Position numbers and translations under genes: made by a program. 64,000 nt of DNA from the NCBI GenBank assembly GCA_049609065.1, contig JBMYYE010000001.1:6057-70056 (forward strand). The letters are read 5' to 3'. How positions within the stretch are numbered: position 1 is the stretch's first letter; each line of letters begins with the position of its first letter. Below, piece after piece: positions 18,680 through 27,392 of this stretch. Under the pieces are notes generated by a model. It saw only the letters and a list, made by a program, of their open reading frames with translations. It searched no databases and was not told where the DNA came from. The stretch comes from JBMYYE01 sp049609065 (lineage in GTDB: Bacteria; Pseudomonadota; Alphaproteobacteria; Rhodobacterales; Rhodobacteraceae).

Positions 18680-19123
18680 TCAGTTTTGATATTTGATGAA
18701 GGGCGTTTTTTCGGCAATCCGATCATAGAGCTGCCGCGCGGAGGTGTTGAAATCTTGTGTCAGCCAGTAAACCGTTGGCGTGCCATTTTCCTCAGCCGCT
18801 TGATAGACGGCCTCAATCAAGGCGCGCCCGATGCCTTTGCCACGCAGGTCGGGAACCGCAAAGAGATCTTGCAGGTAACAGACATTTTCCACCTTCCAGT
18901 TGTGTCGATGGTAGAGAAAATGTACAAGCCCAACAGGGCGGCCTTCAAATTCTGCCAAAAGACATGTGAAATCTTGCGGGTCGTCCCCAAGGAGGCGCGT
19001 AAACGTTGTCTCAAACACCTCCTCTGGGAGCTGAGTTTCATAGAATTCCAAATAGGCGGTCCATAAGGCGCGCCACGCAGGTTTGTCATCTGCTGTCAGG
19101 GGGCGAATTGTGAGACCCACCAT
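18680..19123 (-). CDS. GNAT family N-acetyltransferase in the MoxR operon
   Basis: A 147-residue acetyltransferase. The start at 19123 (MVGLTIRPLTADD) is chosen because the longer frame from 19183 would overlap the moxR gene by 59 bases and adds residues outside the fold. The acetyl-CoA site DLRGKGIGRALIEAVYQAA is intact, as are the YLQDLFAVP and TVYWLTQDFNTSARQLYDRI strands. It lies one base after moxR and two before the DUF2927 gene. Substrate unknown; it could modify a client of the complex or a small amine. Confidence 0.87.
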   Translation of the reverse strand: MVGLTIRPLTADDKPAWRALWTAYLEFYETQLPEEVFETTFTRLLGDDPQDFTCLLAEFEGRPVGLVHFLYHRHNWKVENVCYLQDLFAVPDLRGKGIGRALIEAVYQAAEENGTPTVYWLTQDFNTSARQLYDRIAEKTPFIKYQN

Positions 19124-19124
19124 G

Positions 19125-19964
19125 CTATCGCCCGCCGCGCGCGATGAAGGCCAGCCGTTCAAAGAGATGCACGTCTTGTTCATTTTTCAAAAGCGCGCCG
19201 TGTAACTTTGGAAGCACATTCACCCCATCCCGCTTGATATCCTCCGCTGTGAGATCCTCTGCCAACAAAAGTTTAAGCCAATCCAGAACCTCAGAGGTTG
19301 AGGGTTTCTTTTTAAGCCCCGATTGGTCGCGAATATCGTAAAATTGTGTGAGCGCCTCTGTCAGGAGCTGGTCCTTGATGTCAGGGTGGTGGACCTCAAC
19401 GATTTTGCGCATGGTGTCGCGGTCAGGGAATTGAATATAATGGAAAAAGCACCGGCGAAGGAACGCATCTGGGAGCTCTTTTTCATTGTTTGATGTGATG
19501 ATCACAATTGGACGATCAATGGCTTTGACGGTTTCACCCGTTTCATAAACGTGGAATTCCATCCGGTCGAGTTCTTGGAGAAGGTCATTTGGAAATTCGA
19601 TATCGGCTTTGTCGATTTCATCGATCAAAAGCACACATTTTCCTTTATGAGCAAAGGCTTGCCATAGCTTGCCTTGCTTGATGTAGTTTTTCACATCATG
19701 CACGCGTTCATCGCCAAGTTGGCTGTCCCGCAGGCGTGATACGGCATCATATTCATAGAGCCCTTGTTGCGCTTTTGTGGTCGATTTGATGTGCCACTCA
19801 ATCATAGGAAGGCCAAGCGCGCTTGCGACTTGTTTTGCCAATTCGGTTTTTCCTGTGCCAGGTTCCCCTTTTACCAACAAAGGGCGTTCCAAGGTCACAG
19901 CCGCATTCACCGCGATTGTAAGATCATCGGTTGCGACGTAATTTTCGGTTGAGGCAAATTTCAT
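19125..19964 (-). CDS. MoxR family AAA+ ATPase
   Basis: A 279-residue AAA+ protein. Walker A is GEPGTGKT at residues 33-40, Walker B LLIDEID at 112-118, sensor 1 IIITSNNEKELP, and an arginine-finger-like AFLRRCFFHYI. These fit MoxR ATPases, which remodel proteins with a VWA partner. It opens the operon moxR, GNAT, DUF2927 lipoprotein, small membrane protein, VWA. The arrangement is a recurrent one in Rhodobacterales as far as I recall, but the target has not been defined. Confidence 0.93.
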   Translation of the reverse strand: MKFASTENYVATDDLTIAVNAAVTLERPLLVKGEPGTGKTELAKQVASALGLPMIEWHIKSTTKAQQGLYEYDAVSRLRDSQLGDERVHDVKNYIKQGKLWQAFAHKGKCVLLIDEIDKADIEFPNDLLQELDRMEFHVYETGETVKAIDRPIVIITSNNEKELPDAFLRRCFFHYIQFPDRDTMRKIVEVHHPDIKDQLLTEALTQFYDIRDQSGLKKKPSTSEVLDWLKLLLAEDLTAEDIKRDGVNVLPKLHGALLKNEQDVHLFERLAFIARGGR

Positions 19965-20162
19965 TTTCTTCCTATGTCATTATTTGATTTTCGGGCGGAG
20001 ATTCCGAAAATGATTCATGTTCGGGTGAGTTTGCCTTTTCTTTTCACAAATGGCTAGTGACAAGGCATCAAGAAAGGCGTAAACCGCGCACAGAGGAACG
20101 CGCTGATGTGCGACCAAAGGGCGCGGCAACGTGTTCTTGATCCAAATTTTAGGGAGTAGGTA

Positions 20163-20585
20163 ATGAAAGCCGAAGTTTTCTTGCCAAATGATTATCGACC
20201 GGCCGAGGGTGAGCCGTTCATGAATGATCTTCAGACAGAGTATTTCCGTCGTAAGCTTGTGACATGGAAAGAAGAGCTTCTGGAAGGAAGCAAAGACACG
20301 ATCACGAATTTGCAAGATGGCACACGCAATATCCCCGATATGGCGGATCGTGCTTCTGAGGAAACCGACCGTGCGCTTGAATTGCGCACGCGGGATCGCC
20401 AGCGCAAATTGGTTGCCAAAATCGATTCTGCACTGCGTCGGATCGAAGAAGGTGAATATGGCTATTGCGAAGTGACTGGGGACCCGATTTCCCTCAAACG
20501 CCTTGATGCGCGTCCCATTGCAACCATGAGCCTCCAAGCTCAAGAACAACATGAACGCCGTGAAAAAGTGCATCGCGACACATAA
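20163..20585 (+). CDS. dksA: DksA-type RNA polymerase regulator, single-cysteine form
   Basis: A 140-residue regulator that binds RNA polymerase and works with ppGpp to control rRNA and amino-acid promoters. The coiled-coil tip and the C-terminal YCEVTGDPISLKRLDARPIATMS motif are clear. Of the usual four zinc cysteines only Cys102 remains, as in the functional Rhodobacter sphaeroides homologue, so the fold probably does not bind zinc. Stand-alone gene with a 198-base upstream spacer. Confidence 0.9.
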   Translation: MKAEVFLPNDYRPAEGEPFMNDLQTEYFRRKLVTWKEELLEGSKDTITNLQDGTRNIPDMADRASEETDRALELRTRDRQRKLVAKIDSALRRIEEGEYGYCEVTGDPISLKRLDARPIATMSLQAQEQHERREKVHRDT

Positions 20586-20638
20586 ACATGTCGTGCTTGC
20601 CTGAAGAGGCGGGGCTTTTGGGGATTTAGGCGGCTTTC

Positions 20639-21814
20639 ATGGATATCGGTGCTGATAAAATCACAATCGTTGGTGGCGGCATCGGTGGGCTGACGGCAGC
20701 CAATGCGCTTGCTCAACGAGGGGCGCGGGTGCGTCTCCTTGAACAAGCGCCACACATCACAGAAGTTGGGGCCGGCCTCCAAATTAGTCCAAATGGCATG
20801 CGGGTTTTACGCGCCCTTGGGCTTGGTCCGATTGCGGATGATCGTGGAACTGCATCTGATGGGGTTGAGCTCATCGATGGGTGTTCTGGACGGATTGTGA
20901 TGCGCATGGATTTGCGTGATCAGGATTACAAATTTTTCCACCGTGCGGATTTAATTGAGCTTTTGGCGAATGCGGCGCGGGCGTCACATGTGGATCTTAA
21001 GCTTTTGCAGCAGGTGAACCACATTGAGTTGGGGGATGTAAATACGGTCACGATGGCGCAAGGCCAAGTGATTACACCTAAAATTTTGATCGGGGCAGAT
21101 GGCTTGCATTCCAAACTGCGCCCTGAAATCGCGGGTGCGCGTCAGCCGTTTTTCACAAACCAGGTCGCCTGGCGTTGCCTTGTGCCCCTTAAAGACCACG
21201 TGCCCAATGTGGCGCGCATCTATATGGGGCCAAAGCGCCATATCGTGACCTATCCGCTGCGTGGTGGGAGTGTTTTGAATGTTGTGGCCGTGGAAGAACG
21301 CCGTGAATGGGCGGATGAAGGTTGGTTCCATCGCGACGATCCAGCCAATCTTCAGGCTGCGTTTTCAATGTTTTGTCCAGATATCCGCAAACTGCTTTCT
21401 CAGGTGGATGATGTCTATCTTTGGGGGTTGTTTCGCCATGATGTGGCGCAGGTTTGGGCCAAAGGGCAGGCGGCGCTGCTTGGTGATGCAGCGCATCCAA
21501 CATTGCCGTTCATGGCGCAAGGGGCTGTTATGGCCATGGAAGATGCATGGATGTTGGGACATATGTTAGCTGCGGCGAATGAACGGCAGGTTTCCGTTGC
21601 TCAGGCGCTGAAATCTTATGAAACAGGTCGGATTGATCGTGTGCGTCGGGTGATTGCGGCGGCCAATGCCAATGCCGGGCACTATCATATTGCGTTTGCG
21701 CCCAAACGGGTCCTTGCCCATGGCGCCCTGCGCGCGCTTGGGAAAATCAAGCCAGATTTCGTGCAAAAGCGGTTTGACTGGATTTATGGCTATGATGTCA
21801 CCCAACAAAAATAG
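20639..21814 (+). CDS. FAD-dependent monooxygenase (salicylate hydroxylase-like)
   Basis: A 391-residue group A flavoprotein monooxygenase. The FAD-binding GxGxxG motif VGGGIGGLTAANALAQRGA opens the protein; ILIGADGLHSKLRPE is the DG motif and LLGDAAHPTLPFMAQGAVMAMEDAWML the GD motif. It is expected to hydroxylate an aromatic ring with NAD(P)H and oxygen. No ring-cleavage or transport genes lie nearby, so the substrate is open; UbiH-like roles are also possible but the GD region is closer to salicylate or 3-hydroxybenzoate hydroxylases. Followed by a terminator. Confidence 0.88.
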   Translation: MDIGADKITIVGGGIGGLTAANALAQRGARVRLLEQAPHITEVGAGLQISPNGMRVLRALGLGPIADDRGTASDGVELIDGCSGRIVMRMDLRDQDYKFFHRADLIELLANAARASHVDLKLLQQVNHIELGDVNTVTMAQGQVITPKILIGADGLHSKLRPEIAGARQPFFTNQVAWRCLVPLKDHVPNVARIYMGPKRHIVTYPLRGGSVLNVVAVEERREWADEGWFHRDDPANLQAAFSMFCPDIRKLLSQVDDVYLWGLFRHDVAQVWAKGQAALLGDAAHPTLPFMAQGAVMAMEDAWMLGHMLAAANERQVSVAQALKSYETGRIDRVRRVIAAANANAGHYHIAFAPKRVLAHGALRALGKIKPDFVQKRFDWIYGYDVTQQK

Positions 21815-21843
21815 GGACCTGAATTTCTTCAGATCCCTATTCT
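21810..21843 (+). terminator. Terminator of the FAD monooxygenase gene
   Basis: Fourteen-base arms AATAGGGACCTGAA and TTCAGATCCCTATT pair with one mismatch around a TTTC loop, starting at the stop codon. The following T run is weak (TCTTAT). Confidence 0.6.
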
Positions 21844-22030
21844 TATACTCCCTGTCGGACTAGCCGACTTATGGGGGGAAATTAGGACACTCCCAAAGGC
21901 AGGTCAACAGTAAGGGTGTGATAATTTGCATGAAAATCAAATTTCTAATCAATGACCTGTCTGTTTGGACATGTGCATTGTTCATGGCGTGCTTAAATAA
22001 TCCGCGGTGGGGGTAAAAGCCCGTGCCCGC

Positions 22031-22108
22031 AAAAAAGGCCGCGCCCAAAAGGCGCGGCAGTCTAACAGGGAGGAAATACCAAAAAGGCGTATCAAACAGC
22101 CCCTTTGA
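22031..22108 (-). ncRNA. Candidate small RNA with CCUCCC motif (suhB/MmgR-like layout)
   Basis: On the minus strand about 78 bases form a classic sRNA: a first stem AAAGGGGC / GCCTTTTT (two G-U pairs), a single-stranded stretch containing TTTCCTCCCTGTTAG, then a perfect 8-pair stem GCCGCGCC / GGCGCGGC with loop TTTTG followed by CTTTTTT. No minus-strand gene lies upstream that would need this terminator. The exposed CCTCCC could pair with Shine-Dalgarno sites. The order of elements resembles the alphaproteobacterial suhB (MmgR, alpha-r8) family, a resemblance recalled, not searched. No strong promoter was found. Confidence 0.65.
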
Positions 22109-22185
22109 TGAGTAAAGTCTGGCACAAAAGTGTTAATACTGTATTTTCAAAGCGAACCTAGGTCGCAGTGATTGGAGAATAAAGC

Positions 22186-23727
22186 GTGGAAGATCATATT
22201 TTTGTTGGTGGCGGTGGTGAAAATTACAGTGAAAAGCAAGGGCTTTCTTTAAAATATGCCAACCGTCATGGGTTGATCGCAGGTGCCACGGGGACAGGTA
22301 AAACAGTTACGCTTCAAATACTTGCGGAAGGGTTTTCAAAGGCAGGGGTGCCCGTATTTCTCTCTGATGTGAAAGGGGATTTGTCGGGTTTGGCTATTGC
22401 TGGACGTGATGATTTCAAACTGCACGACGCATTTACCAGTCGTGCAGAAACCATCGGATTTGAGGAGTATACCTACGAGGCGTTCCCTGTGACATTTTGG
22501 GATGTCTTCGGCGAATCGGGACATCCTGTGCGCACAACCATTTCTGAAATGGGGCCGCTGTTGATTTCACGCCTGATGGATCTATCCGAAGCCCAAGAAG
22601 GTGTTTTGAATATCGCGTTTCGTGTGTCTGATGAACAAGGCCTTCCTTTGCTTGATCTTAATGATCTGCGCGCGTTGTTGGTTTGGGTTGGTGAAAACGC
22701 CAAAGAGCTGTCATTGCGCTATGGCGCCGTTTCAACAAGTTCGGTTGGTGCCATTCAACGGCGTTTGTTGGTGCTTGAAAACCAAGGCGGTCAAAATATT
22801 TTTGGGGAACCAGCCTTGGAGCTGTCGGACCTGATGCGCACGGCCCCGGATGGTCGTGGGCAGATTAACATTTTGTCCTCAGATAAACTCATGAGTTCCC
22901 CGCGTTTATACGCGACTTTTTTGCTATGGCTGCTGTCGGAATTGTTTGAAGAGCTCCCTGAAACGGGTGATCCTGATAAGCCAAAACTGGTGTTCTTCTT
23001 TGATGAGGCGCATTTGTTGTTTGATGGGGCGCCTAAAGCCTTGGTGGATAAGGTGGAGCAAGTGGCGCGCCTGATCCGTTCGAAAGGCGTTGGCGTTTAT
23101 TTTGTGACACAAAACCCAGATGACATTCCCGAAGATATTTTGGGGCAGCTTGGCAACCGCGTGCAACACGCGCTTCGGGCGTTTACGGCACGTGACAAAC
23201 GCATGTTGCGCATGGCCGCGGAAACATATCGTGAAAATCCGCGCTTTGATACTGAAGCCGCCATTCGCGAGGTGGGCGTTGGGGAGGCCGTGACGTCGAT
23301 GTTGCAGAAAAAAGGCGTGCCCGGAATTGTAGAGCGTACATTGATCCGCCCGCCATCATCCCAGCTCGGACCTATTACAGATGCGGAACGTAAAGAGACC
23401 TTAAAGAATAGCCCTGTTTTTGGGAAATATGAGGCCAAAGTGGACCGCCATTCTGCCTTTGAGGCGCTCAAACAACGTGCAGAGCGAGCAGCAGAAGAAG
23501 CGAAAGAAGCGGAGCGCCTTGAAGAGGCTGCGGAAATGGCCGAGCGTGATTATCGTTCTGCGCGGCGCTATAAAGGGGAACGTGTGAGCCGTTCGACATC
23601 TAAACGCACGCGCCGTGGCGACAGTTTTGGAGAAGCAATGGCAAAAACTGTGATGAAAGAGCTCACGGGGACAACAGGGCGTCGTATCGTGCGCGGTATT
23701 TTGGGGTCATTATTTAAGGGGCGCTGA
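22186..23727 (+). CDS. HerA-like ATPase (DUF853, YjgR type)
   Basis: A 513-residue P-loop ATPase of the FtsK-HerA class. Walker A GATGTGKT is at residues 33-40 and Walker B FFFDEAHLLF near 266-275, followed by sensor-like YFVTQNPDDIPEDILGQLGNR. The C-terminus (about 420-513) is a charged helical tail. Proteins of the YjgR type are widespread; the biochemical role is not settled, and there is no NurA nuclease nearby, so it is not the archaeal HerA-NurA resection machine. Single gene, convergent with the chemosensory operon, overlapping it by 14 bases. Confidence 0.88.
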   Translation: MEDHIFVGGGGENYSEKQGLSLKYANRHGLIAGATGTGKTVTLQILAEGFSKAGVPVFLSDVKGDLSGLAIAGRDDFKLHDAFTSRAETIGFEEYTYEAFPVTFWDVFGESGHPVRTTISEMGPLLISRLMDLSEAQEGVLNIAFRVSDEQGLPLLDLNDLRALLVWVGENAKELSLRYGAVSTSSVGAIQRRLLVLENQGGQNIFGEPALELSDLMRTAPDGRGQINILSSDKLMSSPRLYATFLLWLLSELFEELPETGDPDKPKLVFFFDEAHLLFDGAPKALVDKVEQVARLIRSKGVGVYFVTQNPDDIPEDILGQLGNRVQHALRAFTARDKRMLRMAAETYRENPRFDTEAAIREVGVGEAVTSMLQKKGVPGIVERTLIRPPSSQLGPITDAERKETLKNSPVFGKYEAKVDRHSAFEALKQRAERAAEEAKEAERLEEAAEMAERDYRSARRYKGERVSRSTSKRTRRGDSFGEAMAKTVMKELTGTTGRRIVRGILGSLFKGR

Positions 23728-24079
23728 AGAAGTCGACGCAACCTCTGAGCTCATCCTCATGAGGCGAGGTTGGACAATTAAAGAGGGCATCGGTGAGATG
23801 CAGGAGTGGCATATCCTGTGTCGCATGTTTTTGTGGAATCATATCCCCGGATGGAAAAGAGGAAAGGTTTTTGTGCAAAATTGTGAGACCTTCAAGCGAT
23901 TGTGTCAGCCGGTCGAGATCTTGCAACCGGCTTAGCTCTGGGTGGTTCTTGAGCTGGGCATTCTGGCTGAGTAAGACGGAGAGGTCGTTTTGAACATGTT
24001 GCGCGATGCGTGTGAGATTGTCCAATTCGGTTGTTAGGTTTTGATCGAGCTTTTGTCTCGAAATTCTAAGGTCTGTCAT
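23714..24079 (-). CDS. Unknown helical protein at the end of the chemosensory operon
   Basis: A 121-residue soluble protein, strongly helical from residue 5 to about 70 (LDNLTRIAQHVQNDLSVLL, LSRLQDLDRLTQSLEGLTIL), with a less regular C-terminus. I do not recognise a family. Its start overlaps the stop of the upstream response regulator by four bases, so it is translationally coupled to the che genes and probably acts with them. The helical first part might be a four-helix bundle or coiled coil similar in style to CheZ-type or HPt partners, but no phosphatase or histidine motif is evident. Confidence 0.72.
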   Translation of the reverse strand: MTDLRISRQKLDQNLTTELDNLTRIAQHVQNDLSVLLSQNAQLKNHPELSRLQDLDRLTQSLEGLTILHKNLSSFPSGDMIPQKHATQDMPLLHLTDALFNCPTSPHEDELRGCVDFFSAP

Positions 24080-24462
24080 AAAATGCCCACCACAACTTCA
24101 AGCGCATTTTTGAGATCTTGTGGCGTAAATGGTTTCTTGATAAAATTATTCATGCCTAGTTTCTTACCGTAATCAATGATTTCACGTTCAACTCGCCCCG
24201 TGATGAGGATGAAACCAATACCTTTGGTCGCGGGATTGCTGCGCAGTGCATAAAGTAATTTGAGGCCGTTCATTGTTGGCATATTATAGTCAGAAATGAT
24301 GAGGTGGACTGGCTTTTCTTGCAAGAGCTGCAACGCAGTTTCCCCGTTATCAGCGGAGATGATGGATTTAATCCCAAAACTTTCGAGATTTTGAATGATA
24401 AGGCCGCGGCTGGTGGACATATCGTCCACCACCATGATGCGTATTTGCTCTTTTAGGGACAT
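24076..24462 (-). CDS. CheY-like single-domain response regulator (second)
   Basis: A 128-residue receiver domain. The acidic pocket is at residues 13-14 (VVDDMS), the phosphorylated Asp is in LIISDYNMPTMNG near residue 58, the conserved Thr in ILITGR and the Lys in FIKKPF. No output domain, so it signals by protein contact. It lies after cheW in the operon. Two CheY proteins with a single CheA usually means one output regulator and one phosphate sink, which cannot be assigned here. Confidence 0.9.
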   Translation of the reverse strand: MSLKEQIRIMVVDDMSTSRGLIIQNLESFGIKSIISADNGETALQLLQEKPVHLIISDYNMPTMNGLKLLYALRSNPATKGIGFILITGRVEREIIDYGKKLGMNNFIKKPFTPQDLKNALEVVVGIL

Positions 24463-24471
24463 GGGATTTCC

Positions 24472-24933
24472 TTAGGATTGGGTTTGAAGTTGGCTGCCAG
24501 AAAGGATGGCGTTCACATCAAGAATGCGAATGAACGTATCCTCAACAAGGGCAACACGCTTTATGTAAGTGGTGGTGTCATCGGTGTTGCTCGGGATGTC
24601 CTGAAGGAGCGTCTCAGGCAGTGTCATGATGTCAGACACGGCATCAACGACAAACCCGACAAGACCTTTGGCGTGCTCAACAATCATCGTTACGGAACGC
24701 TCATCGGCATGGGAGGCTGGAAACCCAATTCGGGTTTTGAGGTCCAGCACAGGTATGATGATGCCCCGCAAATTCATAATGCCTTGTATATGTGCTTCTG
24801 TCTCAGGAAGCGGAGTTGGTTTTTCCCAGCTTCGGATTTCACGGATTGAACTTACCCCCAACGCGAAATCATCACCGTTGAGCTTAAAGCGCACCAATTC
24901 TTGTGTTTGTGGGGGGCTGTGATCAGTGGGCAT
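24472..24933 (-). CDS. cheW: Chemotaxis coupling protein CheW
   Basis: A 153-residue adaptor that links receptors to CheA. The beta-barrel CheW pattern is clear: ELVRFKLNGDDFALGVSSIREI at the start, GIMNLRGIIIPVLDLKTRIG near residues 46-65, and LVGFVVDAVSDIMTL later. Overlaps the end of cheA by 11 bases, so the two are coupled. No receptor gene lies in the window. Confidence 0.92.
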   Translation of the reverse strand: MPTDHSPPQTQELVRFKLNGDDFALGVSSIREIRSWEKPTPLPETEAHIQGIMNLRGIIIPVLDLKTRIGFPASHADERSVTMIVEHAKGLVGFVVDAVSDIMTLPETLLQDIPSNTDDTTTYIKRVALVEDTFIRILDVNAILSGSQLQTQS

Positions 24934-27019
24934 ATTGGCTCTCCGCGGTGTGCGATGGTGCTTGGCCTTTTGGACGCGTAATTTTGGACAAAAGGGGAGG
25001 TAAATCTAAGATCAAAGCAAGGCTGCCATCGCCTAAAATGGTCGCAGCAGAGACATGTTTCATATTCAGCCACGGGCTGTGAAGGGGTTTAACGACAAAC
25101 TGTCTTTGGTCTATTACGTCGTCAACAATAACAGCAGTTTGCTGGCCGTCTTCATCTTCTACGATGATTGCAGTTGAGGGGGGTGAATTGTAAACTCGGC
25201 TGTCTTTTTGTGAGGAAATATTTAGAATGGGGATCATGCGGGCACGGTAATCTAGAAGCGCCCCGCCTACAGGCATGTGATGGTACATATCTGCATGCGT
25301 TGTGAGCGTTTCCAACACAAGAGAGATGGGAATGACCATAGCACCATCCTTAGCTTGAATAAGCAGCCCATCCATGACCGCAAGGGTTAAAGGCAAAGAA
25401 ATGATAAAGGTGCTGCCTTCGCCCGTGCGGCTTTCAATGCGGATGGCCCCGCCCAAGTTTTGAATGGCTTTGCGAACCACATCCATCCCGACGCCCCGAC
25501 CAGAAAGATTGGTGACAGAGGCGGCCGTTGAAAAGCCAGGTACAAATAATAGGTTATTAACGTCATCGTCAGAGAGAGCCGCGTCCGCAGGAATAAGCCC
25601 TTTTCCTATGGCCGTTTCTAATATGCGATTGCGCTGAAGGCCGGCACCATCATCCCGGAGCTTGATGATCGCTCGGTCGGCACTTTGCTGCGCACTTAGC
25701 CAAAGCTGTCCTTCGGGCTTTTTATGGCGGGTAATACGGTCTTCCTCACACTCGATGCCGTGATCAATTGCGTTGCGAACCATATGCGTAAGTGGATCCA
25801 AAAGGCGCTCAATTACTGTTTTATCAAGCTCGATATCTTCTCCAGATGTGTTGAGACGAACCTTTTTTTGCGCGTCATGGGATGCTTCACGTGCGACGCG
25901 TGCCATTCGCTGAAATAAGGGTTTGATTGGCTGGGCGCGGATGGACATGGCCATTTCTTGGAGGTCACGCGTGAGCTGGCTGAGTGCGGCGAGAGATGTG
26001 GTGATCGGATCATTGGCTGTTCGTGTTTCAGCCTCAAGATGCTGGGTGAGAATGGAATGTTGAATTGCAAGCTCACCCACGCTGTTGATCAGGTGATCAA
26101 TGCGTGTGATATCCACACGAATGGTCTGAATACCTTTGGGTTCTGGTGTTTTTTGCACAGGGGGAGTGCCATTTGTCGGGGCTCGCAGGCTTTCCACCTG
26201 AAGTGTATTCGCTCCTATGTCCTCTTGGGGTCCTATTTGCTCCAGCGGAGGCTCAACTTGGATATGTGCAAGATCTGATACAAATTCAAAATCTTGTAAT
26301 ATATCTTCTTTTTCATCGGCGCTGCTTAGAAAAATGGACCAGCTTATATGGCTGTCCAGTGGCTGTAGATCGTCAAACTGGGGCAGGTTATCCAAGCTTA
26401 TTTTTGCGCGGTACGTGCCACGAGATGCGAGTGCCCGCAAAATGAAGAGGGGCTCATTCCCTGTCTCATAAAGCGCGTTTTTAGGTGCAAATGTGATATC
26501 ATAGGTCGTGTCTGGTCGTGGCAGGTCAATATCGACATCAGACAAAGTCGGCACTGTTCCTTCTATAGAGAGGCCGGGCAACGTGACTGCAAGAGGCTCA
26601 AATTCTACATTTATCTCCGGCTCATCCGTTGGGTTGGGATCCAGTTTGGATTGTATTTCTTCAATGTGAGCCTGTGCCACTTGGGCTTTGTTTGTTTTTG
26701 CAGAATTGACAAGGTCGGCCAAAATGTCCGCGGCTGAAAAATAGATGTCGAGTTGGCTCTTGGCGTCTGAGACTGCACCGTTTCGGAGTTTATCCAGCGC
26801 ATTTTCAAAGTGATGCGCGAAGGAGACAAGCGCATCGTGACCGAAAGCGCCAGCGCCTCCTTTGATGGAATGGACAGCCCGAAAAAGCGTGTGAATGGTG
26901 TCTTCGGTTTCGTCGCCATTTGATAATGCGGTGAGTTCATCCTCAATCGTTTCAAGGAGCTCTTCACATTCTGCGTAGAATGTCGCTTGTAATTCTATCA
27001 TTGGATCAGGTGTTGTCAT
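24923..27019 (-). CDS. cheA: Chemotaxis histidine kinase CheA
   Basis: A 698-residue kinase with the usual domain order: HPt (about 1-110, phosphorylated His50 in AVHSIKGG), an atypical P2-like region (about 170-260, ISWSIFLSSADEKEDI), dimerisation helices (about 305-365, IDHLINSVGELAIQHS), an ATPase domain (about 370-510, with MVRNAIDHGIE, DDGAGL and GRGVGMDVV boxes) and a CheW-like regulatory domain to the end. All catalytic boxes look intact. It phosphorylates the two CheY proteins beside it. The signal source is unknown because no MCP, CheR or CheB gene is adjacent. Confidence 0.95.
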   Translation of the reverse strand: MTTPDPMIELQATFYAECEELLETIEDELTALSNGDETEDTIHTLFRAVHSIKGGAGAFGHDALVSFAHHFENALDKLRNGAVSDAKSQLDIYFSAADILADLVNSAKTNKAQVAQAHIEEIQSKLDPNPTDEPEINVEFEPLAVTLPGLSIEGTVPTLSDVDIDLPRPDTTYDITFAPKNALYETGNEPLFILRALASRGTYRAKISLDNLPQFDDLQPLDSHISWSIFLSSADEKEDILQDFEFVSDLAHIQVEPPLEQIGPQEDIGANTLQVESLRAPTNGTPPVQKTPEPKGIQTIRVDITRIDHLINSVGELAIQHSILTQHLEAETRTANDPITTSLAALSQLTRDLQEMAMSIRAQPIKPLFQRMARVAREASHDAQKKVRLNTSGEDIELDKTVIERLLDPLTHMVRNAIDHGIECEEDRITRHKKPEGQLWLSAQQSADRAIIKLRDDGAGLQRNRILETAIGKGLIPADAALSDDDVNNLLFVPGFSTAASVTNLSGRGVGMDVVRKAIQNLGGAIRIESRTGEGSTFIISLPLTLAVMDGLLIQAKDGAMVIPISLVLETLTTHADMYHHMPVGGALLDYRARMIPILNISSQKDSRVYNSPPSTAIIVEDEDGQQTAVIVDDVIDQRQFVVKPLHSPWLNMKHVSAATILGDGSLALILDLPPLLSKITRPKGQAPSHTAESQYAH

Positions 27020-27026
27020 GAGGCCC

Positions 27027-27392
27027 CTATGTCACAAGTGATAGGGCGCGGATGAGTTTGGATGATACGAACGGCTTCACGATCCACCCTGTCGCCCCTA
27101 GATCGCGCGCACGGGCGCGTAGAGCCGGCGCTGTTTCGGTGGTCAGCGCAAGAATAGGGGTTTGAGAAAACTTCACATGGCGTCGGACGCGTTCGATAAA
27201 TCCAAACCCGTCAAGGCGCGGCATATTTATGTCGGTGATAATGACATGAGGATCAACGGTTTCAATGATTTCAAGACCATGAAGACCGTCTTCGGCACAG
27301 TGCGGATCAAAGCCACCTTCACGTAGTGCAAGGCAGAGGAGGTCACGAATAGTGCGGCTGTCATCAACGGCAAGGACACGTTTCATGGGCAT
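27027..27392 (-). CDS. CheY-like single-domain response regulator (first)
   Basis: A 121-residue receiver domain with the acidic pair in AVDDSRTIRD, the phosphorylated Asp in VIITDINMPRLDGFGF near residue 55, Thr in ILALTTE and Lys in WIVKPF. The sequence around the Asp is typical of CheY of flagellar systems. It lies seven bases upstream of cheA and overlaps the end of the STAS gene, making one transcription unit. Confidence 0.9.
   Translation of the reverse strand: MPMKRVLAVDDSRTIRDLLCLALREGGFDPHCAEDGLHGLEIIETVDPHVIITDINMPRLDGFGFIERVRRHVKFSQTPILALTTETAPALRARARDLGATGWIVKPFVSSKLIRALSLVT

Noticed and set aside
22186..23727. HerA-like ATPase as a defence gene
   Set aside because: It is of the widespread YjgR type, without a nuclease or SIR2 partner and with normal base composition.
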